From positions 1 through 9,976 of the forward strand of contig DAOWNM010000076.1 of the NCBI GenBank assembly GCA_030642565.1: 9,976 nt of DNA, in the 5' to 3' direction. The translations under genes and the position numbers were made by a program. This DNA is from Bacteroidota bacterium. GTDB lineage: Bacteria > Bacteroidota > Bacteroidia > Bacteroidales > GCA-2748055. Below, piece after piece: positions 1-6,798 of the stretch (positions are counted from its first letter, which is position 1; each line of letters opens with the position of its first letter). The notes under the pieces are model-generated. The model made no database searches and was not told the origin of the DNA. It saw only the letters and a program-made list of their open reading frames with translations.

Positions 1-990
1 GATGCCTGCCGGAAACATGGATTGAAAGTGGGACTCTACCTGTCGCCGTGGGACCGCAACCATAAAGATTACGGCAACCCTGAGTATATTACCTACTACC
101 GGAATCAGCTCAGGGAGCTGCTGACCAATTACGGAGAGATCAATGAGATCTGGTTCGATGGTGCCAATGGGGGTGATGGCTATTATGGAGGCGCCAATGA
201 AGTGAGGCGGATCGACAGAGAGACCTACTACGACTGGCCCACTACCATCGCACTGGTTAAGGAGTTGCAGCCCGGTATTATGATCTTCTCAGATGCAGGT
301 CCCGATATCCGCTGGGTTGGGAATGAACATGGACATGCCGGCGAGACTTTCTGGTCGGTCATCGACAATGAAAAGCTGGTTATAGGTGCCTCCGATTCAA
401 AATACCTCAATAGGGGAGATCCCGATGGAAACAGCTGGATCATTGGTCAGTGCGATGTCTCCATACGTCCGGGCTGGTTCTACCATGCTTCGGAGGACAG
501 CTTGGTCAAAACACCTGAACAACTGATGGAGATCTACTACAAATCGGTGGGACGTAACGGGGTGTTGCTGTTGAACCTGCCTCCCGACCGGCGTGGACTG
601 ATACATGAGACCGATGTGGCCAACCTGGAGGAGTTTAAGGCGAATATTGACGCCATTTTTGCCAGGGACCTGGCGGAAGGAGCATCTCTGATCAGGCATA
701 AATCAGAGGACAAGCTGGTGGAAATCACTGTTGAACTGGGCGGACCAAAAGAGTTTGACCATATTGTACTGGGAGAGCCCATTGAGAAGGGTCAGCGCAT
801 CAGCCGTTTTCGTATTGAAGCAGAGACCGGCGAGGGAGAGTGGACCAAAATTGCCGAAGCCACCACCATCGGGTACAAACGGATCCTGCAGGTGGACCCG
901 GTTACCACCTCGAGGTTAAAGGTGGTTATCGAAGAATCAAAAAACCCGCCCCTGATTTCAGAGGTGGGTCTCTATCTCTCCGGAAATTAG
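1..990 (+). CDS. alpha-L-fucosidase (GH29), C-terminal part, 5' end outside window
   Basis: Retaining exo-glycosidase that releases terminal L-fucose from glycans. The reading frame is open from base 1 (DACRKHGLKVGLYLSPWDRN), so the N-terminus, including any signal peptide, is missing. The TTG at 22 is internal and not a start. Visible GH29 marks are the GLYLSPWDRN strand, the INEIWFDG motif whose Asp (bases 157-159) is the expected catalytic nucleophile, the segment RWVGNEHGHAGETFW, and LLLNLPPDRRGLIHETD, which closes the TIM-barrel domain in this family. About 110 residues follow (LVEITVELGG to EVGLYLSGN) and look like an F5/8-type C (galactose-binding-like) beta-sandwich. The family is normally secreted or periplasmic in Bacteroidota. 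It converges with tldE, with 31 bases between the two stops. Family call is firm; exact substrate linkage cannot be read. Confidence 0.93.
   Translation, partial: DACRKHGLKVGLYLSPWDRNHKDYGNPEYITYYRNQLRELLTNYGEINEIWFDGANGGDGYYGGANEVRRIDRETYYDWPTTIALVKELQPGIMIFSDAGPDIRWVGNEHGHAGETFWSVIDNEKLVIGASDSKYLNRGDPDGNSWIIGQCDVSIRPGWFYHASEDSLVKTPEQLMEIYYKSVGRNGVLLLNLPPDRRGLIHETDVANLEEFKANIDAIFARDLAEGASLIRHKSEDKLVEITVELGGPKEFDHIVLGEPIEKGQRISRFRIEAETGEGEWTKIAEATTIGYKRILQVDPVTTSRLKVVIEESKNPPLISEVGLYLSGN
938..969 (-). terminator. intrinsic terminator of the tldDE transcript, inside the fucosidase 3' end
   Basis: Read on the minus strand, a 12-bp imperfect stem (ACCCACCTCTGA / TCAGGGGCGGGT, one A-C mismatch and one T-G wobble, two central A) runs straight into TTTTTT at 944-939. 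It lies about 53 bases beyond the tldE stop at 1022. The same DNA codes for the last residues of the fucosidase on the plus strand, where no T-tract follows the hairpin, so it should act in one direction only. Seen in sequence; function inferred. Confidence 0.6.
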
Positions 991-1021
991 TGAATTAGCC
1001 ACCCACAATACTGAGGGATGT

Positions 1022-2341
1022 TTAAATTCCGCTAAAGTCGACGTTATCAAACACCAGTGAGGGCAGTCGCCACGACCGGCTGGGATCCACATCGTTGCCA
1101 ACGGCAATCAGCTCATTCCATAACTGTTTGAAATTGCCTGTGATGTTCATCTCAGCTACGGGCTTGATCAGTTTCCCTTTTTCTACCAGGAACCCCTCGA
1201 TTCCGTAAGAGAAATCTCCGGTAGCCCCATTGTTATTGCCGCCGTTAAATCCGGTCACCAGAATACCCCGGTCGATATCGGCCAGCAACCCTTCCAGGTT
1301 CTTTTCACCCGGTTTAAACACCAGGTTGGTGGTGTTACCCGTGGTGGCTTCCATCTCCAGCTTCTTGCCATAATAAGTGTCGATATAGTAGGTTTTCAGG
1401 ATGCCATTTTCAATCACGGCCCGTTTTTCGGTAGCCATACCCTCACTGTCAAACAACCTGGAGCCGCGTCCCGATACAATAAACGGGTCATCGGCAATGG
1501 TCATCAAGCCTGAACCGATCTTCTCTCCCTTCATCCCGATCAGGAACGACTGCTTCTGCTGGATGGAGTATCCGTTAAGGGCAGAGATCAGTGGTTGCAG
1601 GGCCCTTCCGGCCATCTTGTTCTCCACAATCATCGGCATCTTTCCAGAGGCAATCTTCTCCTGTCCGAGACGGTCCAAAGCCCTCTTCAGCGCCTTCTTT
1701 CCGATATCCTTTCTCACCAGTTGATCGCTGAAAATGGAGGATTCATACCAGGAACCCTGAGGGCGGGCCTCACCGTCGGTCACAGAGACTGAAGCTCTCA
1801 GGGAGTAGTAGGTGTTCTCGGTATCGCCTTCAAACCCGTTGCTGGCCACCATCACGCTTCCACTCATTCCGTCGCTGTAGGAGGTGGATACAGAGATGAT
1901 GCGCTCATCAGAACCAAGAACCTCTTTTTCCAGGTCAAAGGCGTCCTTCACCTTTTGCTGGGGATCGACCGATTTGAAATGGGGATCGACGCTCTTCAGA
2001 TCGGGCCCACCACCTTTGTAGTAGCGTTCAGGATCGGGGAGGGTACGAAACTCATCTTCGGCCAGGTACCTGGTTCCGGCAATGGCCTCCTTGATAAACT
2101 TGCCCAGCTCCTCCCTGTTGGTAATTCTGTTGGTGGAGATGCTCGAATACTTGTTATTTACATAGAGGTTAATCTGCATGCTGTTCCGGTTGGACTCCTG
2201 GAGCTTATCAATCTTCTCATCCCTTACCTCGATCTGGCTGCTGTTGTTGTTGTATATGGATACACGGGCCTGCTGCGCTCCGTTCTGAACGGCGTGTTCC
2301 ATGGCCCATTTTGCAATGCTATATTTTTCGTCTTTGGTCAT
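1022..2341 (-). CDS. tldE: TldE/PmbA-family subunit of the TldD/TldE protease
   Basis: Non-catalytic partner of TldD; the E. coli TldD/TldE heterodimer degrades unfolded peptides and matures microcin B17. The protein has 439 residues, close to E. coli PmbA (about 450). I start it at the ATG at 2341 (MTKDEKYSIAKW); an in-frame TTG two codons earlier is less likely. Family signs are the N-terminal segment with EVRDEKIDKLQES, the middle block MIVENKMAGRALQPLISALNGYS, and the glycine-rich end GFNGGNNNGATGDFSYGIEGFLVEKGKLI. There is no HExxxH zinc motif, as expected for TldE rather than TldD. No signal peptide is visible, unlike its partner. It begins 18 bases after the tldD stop, so the two are surely co-transcribed. 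Confidence 0.9.
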   Translation of the reverse strand: MTKDEKYSIAKWAMEHAVQNGAQQARVSIYNNNSSQIEVRDEKIDKLQESNRNSMQINLYVNNKYSSISTNRITNREELGKFIKEAIAGTRYLAEDEFRTLPDPERYYKGGGPDLKSVDPHFKSVDPQQKVKDAFDLEKEVLGSDERIISVSTSYSDGMSGSVMVASNGFEGDTENTYYSLRASVSVTDGEARPQGSWYESSIFSDQLVRKDIGKKALKRALDRLGQEKIASGKMPMIVENKMAGRALQPLISALNGYSIQQKQSFLIGMKGEKIGSGLMTIADDPFIVSGRGSRLFDSEGMATEKRAVIENGILKTYYIDTYYGKKLEMEATTGNTTNLVFKPGEKNLEGLLADIDRGILVTGFNGGNNNGATGDFSYGIEGFLVEKGKLIKPVAEMNITGNFKQLWNELIAVGNDVDPSRSWRLPSLVFDNVDFSGI

Positions 2342-2359
2342 GATCAAATGTTTTCAGGA

Positions 2360-3886
2360 TTATGCACTGGTTCCTCCAACGGTGAGTTTTTTTACCAGTA
2401 CAGTGGGAAGGCCCATACCAACCGGAACCGATTGTCCCCCTTTACCGCAGGTCCATGTACCGGTAGCGGTCTGATAGTCCCCGGCAGCCATAGTAATATC
2501 GGCCAGTGCCTGGGGTCCGTTCCCGATGATATTGATATCCTTGATGGGTTGGGTCAGTTTCCCGTTCTCGATCAGGGTTCCGGATTTTACGAAGAAGGTA
2601 AAATCACCTGCACCAATCTTCACCTGCCCGTTGGTGAAGTTGTCTACGTAGACGCCGTAATCGATACTGGAGATAATATCGTCGGTGGTGTGTGGACCGT
2701 TCTCCATATAGGTGATACGCATCCTGGGAAGCGGCACATGACGGAACGACTGCCTGCGGCCATTCCCTGTGGGATCCACGCCATAATAGTTGGCACTGAT
2801 CCGGTCGTGCAGGTAGCTCTCAAGTACACCGTCTTTGACCAGGTATACCTTCTTCACATCGTTCCCTTCATCATCGATATTGATGGCTCCGCGGTTGTTC
2901 TCCATGGTTCCGTCTTCAACAATATTGATGAAATCTTTGGCAATGCTCTTGCCCATTTTATCAGAGAAGATCGATTCTCCCTTGCGGTTAAAATCGGCCT
3001 CAAAAGGATGTCCCATGGCTTCATGGAGCAGAATTCCTGAGCCCCCGGCACCCAGCACCACCGGTAATTCTCCGGCTTTGGGTTTCCCGGCACCAAACAG
3101 GAAATTGGTTTTTTTCACGGCTTCCTGGGCCAGCTCTTCTACCACACTGTCGTCCAGAAACTCAAAACCCATACGCATCGACCGCGCACTGTAATCGTTT
3201 TCAATCTCCCCATCCTTTTCCATCACACAGACCACACCGAGTGTGGCCATGGGACGGTAGTCATAGGTGAGCAGCCCCTCCGAGCTATAAAACATCACAT
3301 AGGAGGATTCATCCCTCTGGAAAACCCTGGCCTTGGTCACCTTTTCGTCCAGTTCATACAGCCGGTCGTTTACCTTCTGTACAAAAGGGATCTTCTCCTC
3401 TATGGTAGAATTTTCCCATTTCTGAGAGACCTTATAGTAGTTGGGGATCGTTTTTTCTATGAGAGCACTCTGTTTAAAAGTGACAGGATCGTTTGCTATA
3501 TTGGCAGCTGTTTTGGCCACCTTCAGCATATCCTGCAGATTGGTGGATTCGGTATATGCAAAACCTGTCTGGTCGCCCTTCAGCACCCTGATCCCTACGC
3601 CGTAATCGACGTTAGAGTGTGCACTGTTTACCTTTCCGTCTTCCAGTCCCAGGCTGTTTGAGATGGTATGCTCAAAAAAGAGGTCTGCATAGTCACCTCC
3701 TTTCGACATTGCTTCGGCAATCACTTTCTGCAACATCTCGGGAGTCACTTCAAAATGGTCTAAATAGCTTTTCACAAACGGTGAGATTTGAATGTTCTGG
3801 CAAGATTTTAAAAGAGGGGGCAATACCATGGTTCCTGCCACGGCCGTACCGCCTGTTTTAATAAAATTGCGTCTGTCTAAAATCAT
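2360..3886 (-). CDS. tldD: TldD-family zinc metalloprotease with Tat signal
   Basis: Catalytic subunit of the TldD/TldE protease. I take the ATG at 3886 (508 residues); an in-frame GTG at 3913 would add nine residues in front of the signal and is less likely. The N-terminus has a twin-arginine motif, DRRNFIK (residues 4-10), then a weakly hydrophobic stretch ending in LLKSC (Cys29). A lipobox is possible but the Lys at -2 is unfavourable. The zinc motif HEAMGH is at residues 288-293 (His288, Glu289, His293). The C-terminal TCGKGGQSVPVG motif carries the conserved Cys480. Typical TldD is about 480 residues, so the extra length is the exported N-terminus. First gene of the tldDE operon, divergent from the DUF1080 lipoprotein gene. 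Family call is firm; substrate unknown. Confidence 0.93.
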   Translation of the reverse strand: MILDRRNFIKTGGTAVAGTMVLPPLLKSCQNIQISPFVKSYLDHFEVTPEMLQKVIAEAMSKGGDYADLFFEHTISNSLGLEDGKVNSAHSNVDYGVGIRVLKGDQTGFAYTESTNLQDMLKVAKTAANIANDPVTFKQSALIEKTIPNYYKVSQKWENSTIEEKIPFVQKVNDRLYELDEKVTKARVFQRDESSYVMFYSSEGLLTYDYRPMATLGVVCVMEKDGEIENDYSARSMRMGFEFLDDSVVEELAQEAVKKTNFLFGAGKPKAGELPVVLGAGGSGILLHEAMGHPFEADFNRKGESIFSDKMGKSIAKDFINIVEDGTMENNRGAINIDDEGNDVKKVYLVKDGVLESYLHDRISANYYGVDPTGNGRRQSFRHVPLPRMRITYMENGPHTTDDIISSIDYGVYVDNFTNGQVKIGAGDFTFFVKSGTLIENGKLTQPIKDINIIGNGPQALADITMAAGDYQTATGTWTCGKGGQSVPVGMGLPTVLVKKLTVGGTSA

Positions 3887-3974
3887 TGTCTCTGGGTTTA
3901 GCAAATAAAGCACCCAATGTACAATTTTCCGGCAGAACAGGAAACAGATCTCAGCATGGTTAGCAGCATCTTAA

Positions 3975-3985
3975 CACAATTTGTG
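3975..3985. repeat. 11-base palindrome in the tldD / DUF1080 divergent intergenic region
   Basis: CACAA-T-TTGTG is a perfect 5-bp-arm palindrome in the 141-base region between tldD and the lipoprotein gene, immediately upstream of TACTTTTA (3987-3994), a possible -7 element (TAnnTTTG consensus with the last base changed) for the plus-strand gene. No matching -33 TTTG was found at 19-21 bases. It could be an operator, but short palindromes arise by chance. Confidence 0.25.
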
Positions 3986-4027
3986 CTACTTTTATCCGAT
4001 ATTGAACACTTTACCAAAACCAACACT

Positions 4028-5461
4028 ATGAAATATTTAAAAATTTTCACATTTGTTACCATCTCCCTGGCTCTTTTTTCCTGTAATGCGACTGAGGATG
4101 GTTGGATCACACTGTTCGATGGAGAAACCCTCGAAGGGTGGACTGCATCCGAGCATACAGACTCGTGGAAAATAGAGGAGGGAGCCATCATTACCAACGG
4201 TGAGCGTTCCCATCTTTTCTATACCGGAGATGTGCCGGATCACAATTTCAAGAACTTCGAATTCAGCGTCGATGTCAAGACCAAACCGGAATCCAATTCG
4301 GGCATCTATATTCACACAAAATTCCAGGAGGAGGGGTGGCCTTATGACGGATATGAGTGCCAGGTGCTTAACTCCAACGGTCCGGGCGACTATGTGGAAC
4401 ATAAGATGACCGGAAGTATCTATGCCATTCGCAATGTCTGGAAGTCAGTGACAGCCGACAATGAGTGGTTCAACTACCGCATCAAAGTGGAGGGAAAGAC
4501 CATTCAGACCTTTATCAATGGAGAGCTGGCAGCTGAGTATACCGAACCTGATGAGGCCTATCGGCCGGAAAGCTTTGCCGGCCGGCTCCTGGGATCGGGA
4601 ACATTTGCATTTCAGTGCCATGATCCGGGCAGCGTGGTCGCCTATAAAAACATCAGAGTAAAGCCATTGGCCGATGATCTGCCAACCCCGGGGACACCAC
4701 CGGCGGACCTGGAGTTTGAGAAGCAGATTGTGGATCTGTCAGGTCAGAATTTTCCCCTGATCGATTTTCATACCCATCTGAAGGGAGGCCTTACACGTGA
4801 GGAGGCGCTGGCGCATGCCCGCTCCTATGGATTTACCTATGGTATTGCAGTGAATTGCGGACTCAAAATGGGATTTGAGAGCGATGAGGAGTTAAAAGCC
4901 TACCTGGATGCATTTGAACCTACCCCGTTTGCATGGCATGCCATGCAGGCCGAGGGCAGGGAGTGGCTGAAGCTATTCAGCAAGGAGAGCCGCGATAGGT
5001 TCGACTATGTCTTTACCGATGCCATGACCTGGACCAATGACAATGGGAAGCGTATGCGGCTCTGGATCCCGGAGGAGACCGAGATTGAAGATCCCCAGGA
5101 TTTTATGGATCAGCTGGTGGCCCGGATCGTGACGATTGTATCTACAGAGCCAATCGATATCTATGTGAATCCAACCTATCTACCCGACGATATTGCGATG
5201 GAGTATGATGCATTGTGGACGAAGGATCGTATCGACAAGGTGGTGAAGGCCCTGGCGGAAAGTGGTGTGGCCCTGGAGATCAACAACCGGAACCGGATAC
5301 CCAGTACCACCTTTATCAAACAAGCCAAAGAGGCAGGTGTGAAATTCACCTTCGGGACCAATAACGGGGGGGCAAATGACCTGGGCCGGATGGACTATGC
5401 CATCGAGATGATTGGCGAATGCGGCCTGACCCCGCAGGATATGTGGTTTCCTGCAGAATAG
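4028..5461 (+). CDS. lipoprotein: DUF1080 (3-keto-glycoside hydrolase-like) fused to PHP/amidohydrolase-like domain
   Basis: The protein has 477 residues. I start it at ATG 4028 because MKYLKIFTFVTISLALFSC is a clear lipoprotein signal (lipobox LFSC, Cys19); an upstream in-frame ATG at 3917 would bury it. Residues about 26-214 form a DUF1080 domain: LFDGETLEGW, SNSGIYIHTKF, GYECQVLNSNG, FQCHDPGS (195-202), KNIRVKPL. Family members studied elsewhere hydrolyse 3-keto-glycosides after an oxidoreductase has made the keto sugar. A proline-rich linker follows, then residues about 240-477 begin with IDFHTHL (Asp246, His248, His250), a metal-binding signature of PHP/amidohydrolase TIM barrels, with ALEINN (Glu417) and FTFGTNNGG (442-448) near the end. 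The last motif has Asn where PHP enzymes usually have the Asp/His pair of GSDxH. Predicted envelope-anchored. Divergent from tldD; convergent with the ATPase gene. Domain calls are good, activity is inferred. Confidence 0.88.
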   Translation: MKYLKIFTFVTISLALFSCNATEDGWITLFDGETLEGWTASEHTDSWKIEEGAIITNGERSHLFYTGDVPDHNFKNFEFSVDVKTKPESNSGIYIHTKFQEEGWPYDGYECQVLNSNGPGDYVEHKMTGSIYAIRNVWKSVTADNEWFNYRIKVEGKTIQTFINGELAAEYTEPDEAYRPESFAGRLLGSGTFAFQCHDPGSVVAYKNIRVKPLADDLPTPGTPPADLEFEKQIVDLSGQNFPLIDFHTHLKGGLTREEALAHARSYGFTYGIAVNCGLKMGFESDEELKAYLDAFEPTPFAWHAMQAEGREWLKLFSKESRDRFDYVFTDAMTWTNDNGKRMRLWIPEETEIEDPQDFMDQLVARIVTIVSTEPIDIYVNPTYLPDDIAMEYDALWTKDRIDKVVKALAESGVALEINNRNRIPSTTFIKQAKEAGVKFTFGTNNGGANDLGRMDYAIEMIGECGLTPQDMWFPAE

Positions 5462-5510
5462 ATAGAACTATATTTTGACCTTATGGGAAAGTTTGTCACG
5501 AAAGTGCGAA

Positions 5511-6644
5511 TCATGAAATAAATTCCAGGAAATTCTCAGAGTTGATCACAGTGAATTCGGAATCAGGATAGGCTTTTTTCCAGGAAATGGGCATTTTTGA
5601 AGATCTGTTTCCATATTTTATTTCAAAGGCAAATAGTTTTCCTTCACGTTCTTCAATCAGGTCGATTTCAACACCTGAATAGGTGCGCCAGAAATAGAAA
5701 TTGGCATAAATCTCAGAATATCTTAAGAACTTCACCCTTTCCATAATTAAGTAATTCTCCCAGAGCTGACCTGTATCATTTCGCATGTTAAGTGGATTGA
5801 AGTTATTGATAAGTGCATTTCTGATTCCGGTATCGTAGAAATAGAATTTATCCATTTTTGTAACCTCTTTTCGGAGATTATTGCTATATCCCCCTAGACG
5901 AAACAGAACGAATGACTTTTCCAGGAGGTCAATGTATGAGGCTACAGTTTCTTTACTCATGCCCAGGGAAGAACCCAACTCAGTAAGGGAAACCTGTGAG
6001 CCCACCTGGAAGGATAAAAGCCTCAATAAATCGATGAGTTTTCTTGAATGACGGATATTTGACAGCTCAAGTATATCTTTGAAAAGATAAGAGGAGCTAA
6101 GCTCAATGAGTTGCTTCTGTTTTTCCAGCGAGTTTACAGCATTTAAAATGTCCGGATAGGAACCGTATATAAGAAATTCATACAGCTTTGAGGTCAGTTC
6201 AAAACTATTGAAGTCATTGTTCAATTCGCTCCACGCAATTGGGAATAGCACATAACTATCGAGCCGGCCTGTCAGGGGCTCTTTTGTTTTATTGACGAGT
6301 TCAAGGGATGATGATCCTGAAATAATGATTTTTAAATTAGGCATTCCATCATGAAGGATTTTGATATTGATCCCTGCATCCGGAATTCGTTGGGCTTCAT
6401 CAATAAAAAGCAGATCGTACCCTTCAACAAGGAGTTTCATTCTGTTTAAATCCCGGGACGATAATGTATCTGTAAAACGTATTTCATCAGCATTTATGCT
6501 AAGTGATCTGTAGGGAAGCCCTTTGATTATCTCATTGATCAAAGTGGTTTTTCCCGTTTGTCTTGCTCCATAAAGGAGAATGATTTTATCTGACTGTAAC
6601 AGCGCCTTTACAAGGTGGTCCTTTAATGATCTGGAATAAATCAT
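5511..6644 (-). CDS. ATP-binding protein, AAA_14 / DUF4143 family
   Basis: The protein has 377 residues from ATG 6644 (MIYSRSLKDHL). Residues 25-34 are the Walker A motif YGARQTGKTT, 78-85 the Walker B motif LLFIDEAQ, 105-113 a sensor-1-like strand KIIISGSSS, and EPLTGR places a likely arginine finger at Arg127. The middle holds a winged-helix-like segment (SLTELGSSLGMSKETVASYIDLLEKSFVLFRL). The C-terminal DUF4143 part has VEIDLI (325-330) and FEIKYG (340-345), the E-x-D...E-x-K pattern of a PD-(D/E)xK nuclease-like fold. Family role is unknown; it is widespread, often in mobile or accessory DNA. Two sampled 60-base lines (5761 and 6061) have 22 and 23 G+C, clearly below the flanking genes, which suggests separate acquisition. 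Monocistronic, with its own promoter. Confidence 0.92.
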   Translation of the reverse strand: MIYSRSLKDHLVKALLQSDKIILLYGARQTGKTTLINEIIKGLPYRSLSINADEIRFTDTLSSRDLNRMKLLVEGYDLLFIDEAQRIPDAGINIKILHDGMPNLKIIISGSSSLELVNKTKEPLTGRLDSYVLFPIAWSELNNDFNSFELTSKLYEFLIYGSYPDILNAVNSLEKQKQLIELSSSYLFKDILELSNIRHSRKLIDLLRLLSFQVGSQVSLTELGSSLGMSKETVASYIDLLEKSFVLFRLGGYSNNLRKEVTKMDKFYFYDTGIRNALINNFNPLNMRNDTGQLWENYLIMERVKFLRYSEIYANFYFWRTYSGVEIDLIEEREGKLFAFEIKYGNRSSKMPISWKKAYPDSEFTVINSENFLEFIS

Positions 6645-6652
6645 TTTTGAAA

Positions 6653-6684
6653 TAAAGATAACATATTCGCCTAATTAACGCAAA
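6653..6684 (-). promoter_or_regulatory. Bacteroidota-type promoter of the AAA_14/DUF4143 gene
   Basis: On the minus strand TTTG (6684-6681) is followed after exactly 20 bases by TATCTTTA (6660-6653), one base off the TAnnTTTG -7 consensus known from Bacteroides. The box ends only 8 bases before the ATG at 6644, so the transcript would be leaderless or nearly so. Sequence match seen; promoter function and leader length inferred. Confidence 0.55.
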
Positions 6685-6776
6685 TTGAGAGAATAAAATG
6701 ACATTTTTCCCACTCGCAATACAAGGACATGATGCAGACGCGCAAGCTAACTTGTTTTTCAATTAGGTTGCGTTAA
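6675..6776. repeat. inverted repeat between the divergent ATPase and reductase genes
   Basis: TTAACGCAAATTGA (6675-6688) reappears inverted as TCAAT-tagg-TTGCGTTAA (6759-6776). The core, TTAACGCAA and TTGCGTTAA, is a perfect 9-base match on opposite strands, and the flanking ATTGA/TCAAT also pairs across a 4-base insertion. The left arm overlaps the -33 box of the ATPase promoter. The right arm overlaps a weak candidate promoter for the reductase (TTG 6752-6754, N19, TAACTTAC 6774-6781). It could be paired operator sites for a shared regulator, or the ends of an old small insertion. Confidence 0.45.
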
Positions 6777-6798
6777 CTTACTGGCAAATTAGTGAACC

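Noticed and set aside
1..990. Polysaccharide utilisation locus centred on the fucosidase
   Set aside because: No SusC/SusD pair, sulfatase or further glycoside hydrolase is present in the window; a locus could still extend to the left.
1955..3040. A 361-codon open frame on the plus strand across tldE and tldD
   Set aside because: It lies antisense to two well recognised genes with intact motifs, spans their junction, and its translation shows no domain or export signal I recognise; it is a shadow of GC-biased codons.
3887..3950. Promoter for tldD at TTTATTTG or TACATTGG on the minus strand
   Set aside because: Each has mismatches in the -7 box and no convincing -33 TTTG at 19-21 bases.
3917..4027. 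Upstream ATG extension of the DUF1080 lipoprotein
   Set aside because: It would put 37 residues before a textbook lipoprotein signal peptide and occupy the divergent promoter region.
5462..5510. Bidirectional terminator between the lipoprotein and ATPase stops
   Set aside because: Only tiny stems (ATAG/CTAT and CAC-GAAA-GTG) without a proper T-tract; not enough to call.
6743..6759. Short hairpin CAAG-CTAA-CTTG followed by TTTTT, as a terminator
   Set aside because: The stem is only 4-5 bp, and it lies between divergent promoters with no plus-strand gene ending just before it.
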